Positions 22,048 to 34,846 of a stretch of DNA of 64,000 nt are shown piece by piece. Made by a program: the position numbers and the translations under genes. The stretch covers positions 8,309,427 through 8,373,426 of the forward strand of contig NC_086366.1 of assembly GCF_036324505.1 (NCBI RefSeq), in the 5' to 3' direction. Source of the DNA: Eleginops maclovinus (Eukaryota > Chordata > Actinopteri > Perciformes > Eleginopidae). Under the pieces are notes generated by a model that had not been told where the DNA came from, made no database searches, and saw nothing but the letters and a program-made list of their open reading frames with translations. Every line of letters begins with the position of its first letter. The first letter of the stretch is position 1.

Positions 22048-23367
22048 CCTTTATTCTTTTTACTCTATAACTTCAGCATACTTTCAGCTACAGAAACCAT
22101 TCAACTATTAAATGATTCAGCTATTTCTGCATTTTCTGCTGCGACAAATGTTCCACAGCTTAAAACATTCGCACACATTTTCAGCAGGAAATGCGTGTTA
22201 CTTATGCAATCATAATGTATCTGGGAATGATGGGTTGAGGTCAGTATTTAACATGAGGGTGTTAATGTCATACACTTTTGTCTTCCTGGAGAGAACTTTA
22301 AATGAGCCACACTGAATGCTTCATTTGGTTTGAGGTCCTTTTAGCCTTTGGAATAAATGTTAATTAGAGGATAAATGAAGTGTGGCGGAGAGATTAGACA
22401 AATCTCCTCCTCCAGGTGGGTCCACCTCAACCTTAATATCACCAAATGCAAATATGGCTCCATAATTATTCATTTGAATTGCATTTCATTTTTTTCTTTC
22501 TCTAAAAGAATTTCACAAAGAAAATACATATGACTTGTGGCTCCATGGCGACTACTCTATACAGCTATATTGTGTCAAAGTTGGATAATACATGCAAGTC
22601 TAGCTGCTTCATTGAAAACTAATGCATTGCTTATTTTCTTAAGAGCTCTTTTGGATGTAGTCGTATGCAATATTGTTCTACACTTTTCATTTTGCTGGAC
22701 ATTTTACCTTCAGAAAATGTTTCCTTCTCCATGCACCTTTTGAAATGAAGCTGAGCTTATACTTAGAGAACTATAACTTGATAAATGTAGATTTAAAATG
22801 TCAGTAACACATTCTAAAATAAGCAAGGTTTTCTCTCTGTCTTTGTCTGTCTGTCACTCAGTTCTGACTTTCTAAGTAAAGCTCGATAAGTGGTTGTTAT
22901 CTGTATGGTAATTCACAAAAGAGACACATTGCACACATTTAAGAGGAAGGAAATGAGTTTGCTCTGTGACTCCTTATGAGTGTGTGTATCTTTGTTCTAA
23001 ATTCACATTAGTCTTAATGCTAATATCTTGGATTTTGATGATTGTGAAAACTGTGGCTATGTACAAGTCTATATGTGCCAGATTATGTATCAGCAGTGTG
23101 TGCTGGCTGATAAACTCTCCCCTTGTTAACGTAAGTGATTCAGTTTCCCTGACCGTAAACAGCTGTGAGCTACAGCCAGTATGGAGGGGAGGCAGCGGAT
23201 TAACTGTAGTCTGAGTGTCTGTGCAGCAGAAACCACATTGCTCTAAACTTGTAGAACAGCATGTGGTAGACTGGTAGTGTAGTGAAGCTTATTGAGAGTA
23301 CACAGTGAGGCCAGGGGTGCATGTTACAATTCTTGTGCATCAAGGACAGCAGACCACATGGTGAAAT
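22048..23367. other. intronic stretch with two dispersed-repeat fragments
   Basis: No gene. At about 22291-22330 a fragment starting GAGAACTTTAAATGAGCCA resembles 32841-32875. At 22887-22945 a fragment with TATGGTAATTCAC resembles 51747-51810 and 52049-52100. Both look like pieces of old interspersed repeats that I cannot name. Confidence 0.4.

Positions 23368-23403
<36 letters not shown>
23368..23403. repeat. (GCA)12 trinucleotide microsatellite
   Basis: Twelve uninterrupted GCA units in non-coding DNA, 115 bp before the Tc1 element. CAG/CTG-type repeats of this length are commonly polymorphic. Confidence 0.97.
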
Positions 23404-23404
<1 letters not shown>

Positions 23405-23517
23405 TGTTAAGGGATTAAAATACGGCCGGTAATTTCATCAGAAAGCACCTTTTTTCAATCAAATAATTCAAAATGCTTCTTATTCTTATAAACACACTAT
23501 CTATCACTACTTGTGTA

Positions 23518-25110
23518 CAGTGGGGCAAAAAAGTATTTAGTCAGCCACCAATTGTGCAAGTTCTCCCATTTAAAAAGATGAAAGAGGCCTGTAATTTTTA
23601 TCATAGGTATACCTCAACTATGAGAGACAAAATGAGAAAAAGAAATCCAGGAAATCACATTGTAGGATTTTTAATGAATTTATTTCAAATGATTGTGGAA
23701 AATAAGTATTTGGTCAATAACAAAAGTTCATCTCAATACTTTGTTACATACCCTTTGTTGGCAATGACAGAGGTCAAACGTTTTCTGTAAGTCTTCACAA
23801 GGTTTCCACACTGTTGCTGGTATTTTGGCCCATTCCTCCATGCAGATCTCCTCTAAAGCAGTGATGTTTTGGGGCTGTCGCTGGGCAACACGGACTTTCA
23901 ACTCCCTCCAAAGATTTTCTATGGGGTTGAGATCTGGAGACTGGCTAGGCCACTCCAGGACCTTGAAATGCTTCTTACGAAGCCACTCCTTCGTTGCCCT
24001 GGCGGTGTGTTTGGGATCATTGTCATGCTGAAAGACCCAGCCACGCTTCATCTTCAGTGCCCTTGCTGATGGAAGGAGGTTTTCACTCAAAATCTCACGA
24101 TACATGGCCCCATTCATTCTTTCCTTTACACGGATCAGTCGTCCTGGTCCCTTTGCAGAAAAGCAGCCCCAAAGCATGATGTCTCCACCCCATGCTTCAC
24201 AGTAGGTATGGTGTTCTTTGGAGGCAACTCTGCATTCTTTCTCCTTCAAACACGACGAGTTGAGTTTTTACCAAAAAGTTCTATTTTGGTTTCATCTGAC
24301 CATATGACATTCTCCCAGTCCTCTTCTGGATCATCCAAATGCCCTCTAGCAAACTTCCGACGGGCCTGGACATGTACTGGCTTAAGCAGGGGGACACGTC
24401 TGGAACTGCAGGATTTAAGTCCCTGGCGGCGTAGTGTGTTACTGATGGTAGCCTCTGTTACTTTGGTCCCAGCTCTCTGCAGGTCATTCACTAGGTCCCC
24501 CCGTGTGGTTCTGGGATTTTTGCTCACCGTTCTTGTGATCATTTTGACCCCACGGGGTGAGATCTTGCGTGGAGCCCCAGATCGAGGGAGATTAGCAGTG
24601 GTCTTGTATGTCTTCCATTTTCTAATGATTGCTCCCACAGTTGATTTCTTCACACCAAGCTATTGCAGATTCACTTTTCCCAGCCTGGTGCAGGTCTACA
24701 ATTTTATCTCTGGTCTCCTTTGACAGCTCTTTGGTCTTGGCCATAGTGGAGTTTGGAGTATGACTGTTTGAGGTTGTGGACAGGTGTCTTTCATACTGAT
24801 AACCAGTTCAAAAAGGTGCCATTAATACAGGTAACGAGTGGAGGACAGAGGAGCCTCTTAAAGAAGAAGTTACAGGTCTGTGAGAGCCAGAAATCTTGCT
24901 TGTTTGTAGGTGACCAAATACTTATTTTACCGAGGAATTTACCAATTAATTAATTAAAAATCCTAAAATGTGATTTCCTGGATTTTCTTTTCTCATTCTG
25001 TCTCTCATAGTTGAGGTATACCTATGATAAAAATTACAGGCCTCTCTCATCTTTTTAAATGGGAGAACTTGCACAAGTGGTGGCTGACTAAATACTTTTT
25101 TGCCCCACTG
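23518..25110 (-). mobile_element. Tc1/mariner transposon, full length, 1,593 bp
   Basis: Both ends begin CAGTGGGGCAAAAAAGTATT and are flanked by the TA target dinucleotide (23516-23517 and 25111-25112). Terminal inverted repeats extend about 200 bp (23518-about 23717; about 24909-25110). Each arm holds two copies of a transposase-binding-like motif, an outer AAGTATTTAGTCAG and an inner AAGTATTTGGTCA, which is the IR/DR arrangement known from Sleeping Beauty-type elements. The transposase is on the minus strand and broken. Ends look intact, so the copy could in principle be moved by a related transposase. Confidence 0.95.
23728..24744 (-). pseudogene. Tc1-type DD34E transposase, broken in three places
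   Basis: The start MAKTKELSKETRDKIVDLHQ is at 24744 (minus). The N-terminal helix-turn-helix is followed by a frame change at about 24660-24680, where several bases are missing. Next come the linker [10 protein letters not shown] and the first catalytic Asp in [13 protein letters not shown]. After NSTRRV, the expected Trp codon is a TGA stop (about 24248). A run of G near 24188-24191 has lost one base, shifting the frame again before [14 protein letters not shown]. The second Asp is in [12 protein letters not shown] and the Glu in [11 protein letters not shown], exactly 34 residues later, so the catalytic triad itself is intact. The frame ends at 23728. The protein cannot be made as one chain from this copy. 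Confidence 0.93.
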
Positions 25111-25112
25111 TA

Positions 25113-27082
25113 TGTTTAAATATATATCTATACTGTATATGAACTCGATCCTCCAACACTGTGGCCCTATCGTTGTAACTAAAAGAACAGAAATTGATTT
25201 CTCATCAATTAAAGTTGCTCAGTTGGACTGCATTATCCAACATGCTGAACATTATGATAATGTTGAATTTGGTTGGGAATAATAACATGTCATTTTTTGC
25301 CAGTTCCGACTTGTGTTGATCTACTCAGCCTGATTCAGCCTACTCATGTGACTGATTTGGGAATTGCTCTTTTTAGGACGGCTCTTTTTTTCTGCTGTTT
25401 GGTGAATTACAACCTCTGTTATTATTGTTTAATGGCAGCAAAGCAAATGGATAAAGGCAAGTGTATTCAAGTGTTGGTATTTCCTTAGTGGAGAGGGGAC
25501 TTTAAGCAATCAAACCACATGAGTATCTTATTACACATTTTGCTCTTCTTTGTCATCTTTTATGTTTCCTCATATCTTAAGATAGCAGCACATTATTTTC
25601 TTTATCTTCACTTGCAATAGTTACATTTGAATGATGCTTTTATTGTTATTCTATCCAACACAATTTTGTATCTCAGTGGTAACCTGTTACTTTTCCTAAT
25701 GCAATGTGTTTTACTTGTTGTGATCGACAGCTACAGGTGCATTTCTGCTGCTTGGATGGATGAGTTGTTTTAGCACTTATTACTGAGAGGCACATCATGT
25801 TGACCGTTATTTTAAGATGCTTGAATCGTGTTATGTGTAGTCAATTGTAACACAGTTTAGTTACAGTTTAAGAACTTTCGATATACATAAAGAAACTGTT
25901 GCTGGGCTCAGACAGTCATGGTTAATACTTATTCCTTTCCACATATTAGCAACCTGCCTGGTTTAGTTCATTTATATTTTCCTCTTCTGAAGGATACCAT
26001 TAGTGGTACAATCAGTTCTATAAGTGTGCTGTAGTAATAACACATTAACAGGTGGAGACAGACTGTTCCTCTCATGTCTTTCTCCATATCACTTGTTCCT
26101 TCTCCAAAGATACATCCCATATTCAGTCCTGACAGATCACGGCATTTCTCTCTCCATGCTTTTGTAAAAGATTGCTCTACATAAATGAATTCTGACCCCT
26201 GTGTAAAAAACAAAACAAAACACAAATCCAATTTATATCTGTTTTGTTGATATGCGAGTCCAACAACTTTAGTCCCTACACAGTTCAACACGCTGATGAA
26301 ATGTGTCGCTGCACTGAGACATGAGCGCGATGCAATTTGATGTCATGGTTCTCCAGATCTGAAGGTTACAGACGGACAGATTGTTTGTGTCCACTCAGCT
26401 TTACATCTGTGTCTGTCTGCCTATCTGTCACTGTGTCTAACAGGGTTTGTGAGTGCTCTCTCTGCTCTGACATATTAAACTCTCCGTACTGATGCACAAA
26501 AAAAGTCCACAAAGATGTGTGGATCATACTCGTAATTGTTGAAACAAAAGAAGACAGTAATCGTAGAACTTGCGGTTGATGACTCTGAAAAGCTGTAATC
26601 AATGTTTTAATTTTTAAACATTCAGTTATATTGGATAACTTACCGTATGCTTCATGGATATTACATAACTGCATGCAGTTGGTAAGCCAAATAGAACTAC
26701 AACACAATTATATGTACTGTTTCTACTGTTTTAGTGATTAACTCCTCATCTCCCAATAGGAGTGCATTAATTCCTGCCTCAGCCTACATTCTGCACATAC
26801 TCTCATACGCTCTCACATAATCAGCTTCCGGCTTATGAGCTGCTGCTCCAACTGTCAGCCACAATGCGGGAGAGTTGGAGCTGATAAGTCTGTCAGGTCC
26901 AATGCTGCAACTACGACATCAGAATGACGTGTGCAAGAGGAAGTTGTTTACCTTTGGTGACACTGATAATCTAAATTGTTTTTTCACTGTCATAACTGCA
27001 CATTCCAAGACACAAACAAGACCAAAACTGTTAGGAATTCCTACATTTTAATAATGGCTGCTTTTTTAAATAATGTTGGGAT

Positions 27083-27084
<2 letters not shown>
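25113..27084. other. intronic stretch, no gene called
   Basis: AT-rich. On the minus strand a strong acceptor-like pyrimidine tract ending ACACAG at about 26200 precedes an open frame, but it does not match the phase of the host gene and was not called. Nothing else recognised. Confidence 0.35.

Positions 27085-27139
<55 letters not shown>
27085..27139. repeat. (AC)27 microsatellite
   Basis: Uninterrupted dinucleotide run of about 55 bp. Confidence 0.97.
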
Positions 27140-27142
<3 letters not shown>

Positions 27143-28859
27143 CTATCTGCCATTATAGCTGTTGGATCTAAGATAGATTTTGGTTCTCCACCTCAAAGTT
27201 TTTTCATCATTCTGCACGAGACGGGCTGGATCCTCAGCTCACCGTAAATACTTTTAAGGCTGAACCTGCACCCTCTTTACCTACTCATGGTTTATTAATT
27301 ATCCTTCTTTTTACAAGTGAAATCATTGTTTTATGTACTCAACAGTAAATGTAGATTAAAATTAAAACTCAGTAGTATTCTTCCGTCTATTCTACCTACA
27401 GTCTAACTGTGACAAACAATCCCAGCCTGCCATTCAGATTTTAGTTTGGTTATTTTAAAACGTATACTAACACAACTTTTTTTATATTGGTTCATCTGGT
27501 TTATATCTCATCTTTGTCTACACGTTCTATCTAGGAATTCTGGAATGTTCCTGTATTATTCTCAATGTTCTTGCACAGTAATGGACAAGGACAACAAAGC
27601 TGAACATATACATGTAACTAATAGGTACAAATATAGTCCACGATTTTACATAATGTCTCGCTTACAAATTGAGTCTGACAATGCAGATGAAAATTAACCC
27701 TTACTCTTTGGCTCCCTTCATAGTAAGGTTGCTATTTCTGCTTATACAGTATGTGTTGACATGTGTCATGTAGGTTGACAGATTACATGTCGGTTTTAAA
27801 TGTAATAATCTGTCATTTTAAACCCATCAGTCGAATTTATGGCGCAGAGTTATCAAGCATGTTTCCCTGTCTTCCACTGATGGAGCTGCTCTGGCCCATC
27901 TCAAGATGCTGAATGTTTAGATAGTCTCTCACTTTGTTTATTACGTGACCACACATACTGATATCATCCACCATTTTAAAGATATTGGTCAGGTTGTAGA
28001 CACTTTGACACGTTGGCTGCTTTACAGTATTAGCTCGGAGTAAATACAGCCAGAGAGAAGAGATAAAACCAGAAATGCTAAATAGAAACAGTGAAAAACA
28101 TGAGTCAGTCCTAGAGAGGAATACTATTTGTTTCCTATGTTTGTGTTTGCTCCTGTCTGCTTTGTAATTAAATGTCAGCAGTAAGTAATGATGCTCTCCA
28201 CACTGTCAGTACATCAGTATCCGCTCTAAAAGGAACTGTGTAGTTTGGTAATGAAGTGACATAAGCTGGACTGGAAGATATCATTATTCAGCTGGACTGG
28301 ATGATATTATTACTTATTATTTTTGACTTGCACAGAGCAGTACTGACTAACACTTTAACTGAATATTTGGATAATCAAAGAGGTGAAAGAATATTCAAGT
28401 GTCATTGAACTTAGCCCAGTGCAGTATTGACTGTTTAAGCCTCATATTATGCTCATTTTTGTAAAAATGTTCTGTGAAGCATGATTACGATCTGATTTGG
28501 CACTTCAGTCGAAATGAAAACAAAGCTTAACATTTAGGTTCCTATCACTCCGTGTCCTGTGTTTTCTCAGTAAGTTGGTAAAATGTTCCCACACTTTAAT
28601 GTCCACAGCCACTTCCCATTTACTATAGCCATATCTATGATGGCTTTCTTCATTTTGTTCAAACCCTTCCTGCTTGACAATTGGGCTGAGTTGCTCCCCT
28701 AAATACAAACTCTGTGCTGTATGTCTGCTTATGTCGATTTGGTCGGTTTTCCAAAGGCGACATGATTAAAAGTGTTGGTGATGATTGAGAGGGAGGAGAT
28801 AAGGGGGTGTTAAGAATCAAACAAGCCAAAAGCAATTAAATGCAGTTGCTTAATAGCAC
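27140..28859. other. intronic stretch
   Basis: Non-coding apart from the dispersed-repeat copy at 28118-28290. Reading on past the exon at 28860-28961 gives a stop at 28810-28812, which could serve an unspliced isoform. Confidence 0.35.
28118..28290 (+). repeat. copy 1 of an unnamed dispersed repeat
   Basis: Core 28150-28210 reads TCCTGTCTGCTTTGTAATTA, then AATGTCAGCAGTAAGTAATG, then ATGCTCTCCACACTG. Closely similar cores occur at 30414-30470 and 39150-39215. Family and borders unknown. Confidence 0.5.
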
Positions 28860-28961
28860 CCAGTGCATCATGGTTGATACCAAGATGAAGCTCCTTCATG
28901 ATCCTCTGAAGCTTGTAGTCTGGTGTGTCGCTGTTCATCGAGGTAGCATGGATGCCCTTTT
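28860..28961 (-). CDS. internal exon (102 or 81 nt) of the unrecognised minus-strand gene
   Basis: From 28961 on the minus strand the exon enters in phase 1 (AA completing Glu with the preceding G) after an acceptor ending GTCTAG, with a pyrimidine-rich TTTCTCCTAATT further upstream. The peptide includes GIHATSMNSDTPDYKLQRI and MKELHLG, with codon choice typical of vertebrate exons (GAC TAC AAG, ATC ATG AAG GAG). Two weak donors, GTGCTA after 28860 and GTATCA after 28881, both leave phase 1, so the exon end is uncertain by 21 nt; either joins the exon at 13284-13383. If neither is used the frame ends at 28810-28812. Charged, likely helical; function unknown. Confidence 0.52.
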
Positions 28962-29330
28962 CTAGACGACTCATCCAATTAATTAGGAGAAATTAAACGT
29001 TGTAGTTTTAATGAGTGATTTGTTTACTTCTTGAGTTCACAGTGAGAGACACAGAGACAGGAGGCAGCAAGGGGCAGACTGATTGTCAGTGAGCTCTGTT
29101 CTCATTGGATCCTTAATCTCATCACATCTCCCTTAATGTATCACACAGTCCCAACGCACTAATGAGATGATCTGAAGGCTGTGGTTAAGGGTTTAACTGT
29201 GGTAGACTCCTCAGCTATTATAAACAAAGTTAGAGCCTCACCGGCATTTCAACCTTTTATGAACATAATAATGTATCTGCTCCAGATGTCTCAACTAATA
29301 ACATGCCAGCACAATTACACTATACACTAT

Positions 29331-29794
29331 AGCCCTTTCTCATTTCTCAATGTTTCGCTTATATGCTGTGTTTAGGTACGTGGTGTACAGTGTGTAGGTG
29401 TACACTGTGGCCTGCTATCACCCTGGAGTGAATTGAGTCTCTGATTATGGACAGTTTTTAATTTATTCTTATCTAAAAACAGAGGGATGATAGCTCATAT
29501 ATGAGATTTCGAAGGTGTTTTTTTTTTTTTTTTTAACTGTATCCTGTAGTCCTGACATTATCTGAGTGGCTAGTCGGGGCGGGCTGTTATCACCCTGGAG
29601 TGAATTAAGTCTTTTATTATGGACACAATCTAAAAACAGATGGACGATAGCTCATTTCTCATTTCTCCAAATGCCTGTTGTTTCCACTCCTCTCTCCTCG
29701 GTTCCCCTCCTCTGCTCCTCCGCTCCTCCGCTCGCTTGTGTGCGGGATTAAGACGCGAGTCGAGGAGGGGAAAACTGAGAAATGAGAAAGGGCT
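29331..29794. mobile_element. MITE with perfect 19-bp terminal inverted repeats
   Basis: AGCCCTTTCTCATTTCTCA at 29331-29349 is exactly reverse-complemented at 29776-29794. The flanks share TAT (29328-29330 and 29795-29797), a possible 3-bp (or TA) target duplication. The 464-bp element has no coding frame. Inside, a segment of about 170 bp is repeated: TATCACCCTGGAGTGAATT at about 29417 and about 29589, each followed by CTAAAAACAGA. A poly-T run lies at 29518-29534. The superfamily is uncertain. Confidence 0.8.
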
Positions 29795-29797
29795 TAT

Positions 29798-32700
29798 GCA
29801 TTGAATCACAATGTGAGCATTGTCTAATTGTGTTGTGTTTTACAGACATTTTTGACACACACACATCTTCTTCTTCTTGATAGCTTTTATCTTGCAAAAA
29901 TGTTTGTATTTGAGGTGAGATAAAGCTAAGGGAGAGTTAAAGAGACTCAGTGTTGTTGTATACAGCTTACCTGGGAGAACATGAGGGTTATCTGAGGAGC
30001 TGGATGAGGTCTATAAGGATGGTTTAGAAAACAATTGTATATTTGGTAGATATTGTTGTTCCATTACAAACACATTACTGTCAATGGTAGTCTGATTTTT
30101 AAAATGTTTCTTTTACCTTTGTTTCACAAAACACACTGAATGTAGCACAATGTCTTTAACAAAGAGACATTGCATTTCAGGAGATCTGGAAGAAGTAATA
30201 AAGCCCCCTCCACCACTGTATTTGTCACTGCTAACTTACTGTAGTCCTGACTGACTGGTTGTCTGCTATTTATTTTGACCTGTCAACAATTATCCTCACA
30301 TGCAAAATGCAGGGGGTTAAAATAAATAGCTAAAAGCGCTTGTATTTGTAGAACAAAAAGATGTTAAAGTACACATGAAAAAGAGAAGGAAAACTTGCAG
30401 TTCAATTACTACCATCTCCTATCTGCTTTTGTAATTGAATGTCAACAATAATGAAGCTCTTCAGACTGGATGTAGCTCAACCCTGAAAGGTGTGCTGGTA
30501 CTGGAGTTGTAACAAAAGAAAGTCAGGGATCGATCAACAGTTCAGTTGGATGTTAGCCGAAAATCACTCTGTTCATCACGAACTGAACAGCCTTTCAGTA
30601 GAGCTGAGTTTAAGCCTTTCTCTTCCTGTTTGAAGTGTGACTCAAACTGTAGCAATATAGAACAAATACAAACAAATGTTTTATTGACAATTTTCCAAAA
30701 GGGGGTTGGATGGATTGCAGGACTTCCAGTTTAAGACCATTAATTAGTGTTCACCAAATTAATACATTGATAAAAGAGGGATAACGTTGGCAGTGCGGTT
30801 TCAGTTTTTTGGATCAAGCTTCAAAACCATGCTTTGCATACGCTACTTTTTAAAACACTTTTTCAAATTGGAAAAGAGTGTTAAGCACACGATGATTACT
30901 GCCCTATGCATCCAACATTTGCCTTTTTTTTTTTACGTTGACTGGTCTCAGCTCAAAAATCTCTTGAGCTGATGATTCATCCTGGTTATTATTTCACTCA
31001 GTAGGTGTTCATCATCGTCTGAGTATCACTGTGATCACACAGGTACAGTGAATCACTTTCTGTGTCCACTCTGTCAATTTCTAACAAGGCCAGTTGAGAG
31101 GCTTTATGAAAGTCAACTCTGCGGAGGAAATCAAAAGAAAATATTCTCCCTGTAGGAAGAACCTGCATTAGTTAATTCCAGTCTCCATAACGTCTTGTAC
31201 TTGTGATGTCTGTCGTACTGTGTCCTTTTGAGTCAGTCTGAATGTTTGTAGGGTGGCTTGATATAGCTATACTTTAAGTTTAGGATATATATAATACTGT
31301 ATGTTTAGTTAATAAAGTGTTGAAACATTGGAATTAGACAAATATATTGTTTATATATGTAAAAAGGATTACATTGAATTTAAATGAGTAACCAAAGTTT
31401 AAAACCTTTTGAAAAATATTTCATGATCAAATATGCAGGTATCTTTCTAAAAATGCCTCAGGCTCTGTGGGCATGACTTTCACGAATTCCCTAAATAACA
31501 GAGGAATGTTATCTGTCATTATAGAACTATACACCCTCTCAGGAAATGAACTACTGTCAACTCCACTTGACACAAGCTGACATTTTGTTCATTGTTGTGC
31601 CGCGCCTGTGCCTCCCTCTGTGAGTTCAGCTGGATATCAGAACAGAGTCTAACTTTGATACATAACAACTTAGAGGTGATACAGAAGCTTCGTGTTTGAG
31701 AAACATTTCACATTTTCTAGAGGCTAAGTACACTGCGCTGGACATTAACATAGAGTAATTTATCAATGTGTGTGTTTTCTGAATGCATAAACAAGTGAGG
31801 GAGATGTTTGTGGTCTTTATTTCAAAATTAAGGACCAGCTTTGATTTTAACAATAGAAGCTGCAGTGATTGAAAAGCTGCAAGAGCTCTAAGCCTTTATT
31901 GTTTCAGAGGTCTAAAGCTTGGATGTTTTCATCTGATGTGGAGGCTGTATCAAAGAAAATAGAACAGTGGTGTGAGCTCAAACAAGCAGCAAAAAGGAGG
32001 ATAGAAATATCCAGCCAAATGGAAATGGTTGTTGTTGCTTTGAAATTGTAGAATAAATGGATTTGTAGAGGCAACTGAGGAGATATACAGAAAGTGAGAT
32101 AAAGCCTTTAATCCCCCAATGGAAATAATGAGACAACAATACAAATAAAAGAAACCTAAAGAAATCAGCTTCACACATATATTGCGGAGGTTATGGAACA
32201 TTACAACAATCGGCTTCTAGCTGAAGTCCATGAAATCAGGAACAAGTTATTTTGTTTATCTGCTTCTTCCAGTCAGCCTCGGTGTGAAAGCCGCTTCATT
32301 CAACACTGTGCTCAATGGGCCTCACCTACAGCCTGTTTGATATGGACCTGGCATTTACACACAGAAGAAGTCCTGTCAATTGATCCTGCTGCTTTTCACC
32401 GAGCCTCTTTATGTCTGATGAAAGAAAAGCTGTGAACAACTTTCTCTGTTTCTCTCTCTTTCTGTTGATCTAGCTCTTTTGTACTATTGTTTTTGCTCTC
32501 TTTTCTCCGAAATGAAGGAAAGAGGGGAAGAAAGAATTCTTTATTTCATGTCTTTTTACAGCTGTGTTTGAAATTGCAACGCGGTCATGATCCTTTGACG
32601 TCTGTGTTACCTTCTAATATTGTGTTGGTCTAAAGAAAATAATATATTCTACAATATAGATGATGAACAATGATTCAAAATGCCATCCCTCTGAATAATG

Positions 32701-34846
32701 TCATTGCATGTTGTCCACCAGTACCTTTTAAGATCACATATAACACACATTTATGTTTTCATGCAAATAAGGAACTTTGTTTTTCAATATTCAGCTTTTG
32801 TTTCCCTCAAGCTTCAGTAACAAATAAATTATGACAAATGGGAGAACTTTAAATGAGCCAAACGCCATGCTTCATATTTAGCAGAGGCACTAACAGGATA
32901 ATGTTTAATTTACATGACAAATGAGTCACAGCGATGTATGCCGACTTGGCAAATTGTGACTGAAGCAGTGGTGCAGGAACATATGTAAGGAACTCTGCTA
33001 AAACTGTCAGAAAAGATAAGAAAAATCAATTCTGTCAGCAGATATCAGGAACTTGATTTGGAGATGATTTATATCTGTTTTGCAGGAACTCGTTGTAGAC
33101 CAAGTCCCAACTTTTTCAGAGAAATCTATTAATACGAACCAACTTAAGTACCACAAAGATGGGTATGATTTCCATGCGTAATACTCCGGTTTTGGTGAGA
33201 CATATTTATCCCATCAGCACATTTACCTCAAACGTCTGTGCTTATTTAGGTTGTAGGCATGGTTATTACATTTTCAACAGTAGAATAAATATTCAGAGTT
33301 GTGGTGGGAATCAAAGAAACATCTGTCTGCTCCTCAACAACATCTGGAGCACATCTGGAGGGGAAGCAATACAAGCAGAGGTTAGTGTGTACAGTCCTGA
33401 ACATGAACCTTATTTAGACATTTCAGAACACATGCATCTGTCTACAGGGTAAATGGTTTTTGCTACAACAGTGTGCTTTTGACTTTGTTTGCATCAGAAA
33501 TATGGATTAACAGTTGCCGCTTTCTATTGGTGTTTAACTTTTTCAGGTTAGCCCTTCCTGAATTCTTAAGGCTCTTTTATTCCTGCCAAATATTTGCATA
33601 AGCTAAAATGTAAATGTTCTTAAGTCTCAAAGAAAGAGAAAGATGTTTTGACTCTTTTGTTGCTCATCCTTTCTCAGCTCCGAGAAAACAGGTGCTTATT
33701 GGCCCCAACTCATGGAAATTGGATTCTTCTGTCTGCAGGTGTAATTTGTCTGTGAGGTTATGTCCTGATCACCTGCTTTACTTGCACATTAATAAACAGT
33801 TGGCATTCCTGGGAACAAACAAACAAACAAAAGACATAAACTGTGAAAATAGAAAAGAGTACTTAATTGTATTCAGCCTGAAGGTTAAAAGAAAATACAT
33901 TTCCCTAACAAATCCTCACCTACGGCCACCCAGCATTTACATCTAAATAAGAATGCAGGTATGTGAAGATAACATGTCTGAAGCTAGGGATCATATATTT
34001 GTCTCATCACATTTCCCTTATTTATGAATAAAATAAATACAACTTGTGAGTGAAACTTATAATTCACTTTATACATTTATGTCCCTGTACAAGCAGCAGA
34101 TATGTAGAATATGTGGCTCAATCAGTGTACGGTGTTCCCTTCTCACCATGGCCGATATCATTGTTTTTGTCATTGGGCTCCTGTATTATTATTCTTTATG
34201 CAGTGTGTTTTCTGGGTTTGGATGGCTGGAACATGTAGCAAATATCGGGGGTTACTTCTACACAATGTGTTCATATCATCTTATGCTAATCCACTGTCAA
34301 CACACATGTGCACAACCACACATTTACATTCTCACAGACATGCATTTGACATTTGCCAGTTGCTTGAACCGAATGACGGAGAGACTTAATGAAAAGCTCA
34401 TGAAAGTTGATAACTTACCAACTCACTTACAGCTGAATTATCACGTCATCCAAATGGCATACATGTGGCAAAATAAGCAACCGCTTCTGCAGTTTTTATA
34501 ACACCTACCACCTCCCATATAACAAAACATCTTTTCAGGCAGCACTTTATTTCACTGACTGAACAATGAACACAAGTATGGGGGAGGTTGAGATGAGAAG
34601 GCTGAATCACTCTTTGATTTTAAAGCTTCTCTTCTATATTGGTCTTTCTTAATTTTAGTTTACAAGTTTCATAGTTTTTTTCTTCTTCCTGCCTGTCCTC
34701 CCACTTTCTCTTGCTTCCTTTGTCAGAGATATTTAGTTTTATTTATTTGTAAAGTGTTCAGCTTATCCTTATTGCAAGTCTTTTTCCTTTTTTCCCCTTT
34801 TACCGTCAATTGCTGTTGTGTTTTCCTCCTAATGATTTAGGGTTAG
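29798..34846. other. intronic stretch
   Basis: No exon or complete element recognised apart from the dispersed-repeat copies at 30400-30530 and 32841-32880. Long open frames present (for example 34046-34501) lack an ATG start or any family resemblance. Confidence 0.35.
30400..30530 (+). repeat. copy 2 of the unnamed dispersed repeat
   Basis: Core 30414-30470 (TCCTATCTGCTTTTGTAATT, then AATGTCAACAATAATGAAGC) matches copy 1 at 28118 and copy 3 at 39125 in order. Diverged, with small gaps. Confidence 0.5.

Noticed and set aside
24208..24723. 171-codon plus-strand frame
   Set aside because: Antisense of the Tc1 transposase, which has clear DDE motifs on the minus strand.
26030..26201. Minus-strand frame after a strong TTTTTTACACAG acceptor (GSEFIYVEQSFTKAWREK)
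   Set aside because: Open only in phase 0, which does not fit between the phase-1 junctions of the host gene, and no good donor follows. An alternative exon cannot be excluded.
34046..34501. 151-codon plus-strand frame
   Set aside because: Starts at GTG, has no domain and no splice or promoter context; frames of this length are expected by chance in a 64-kb window.
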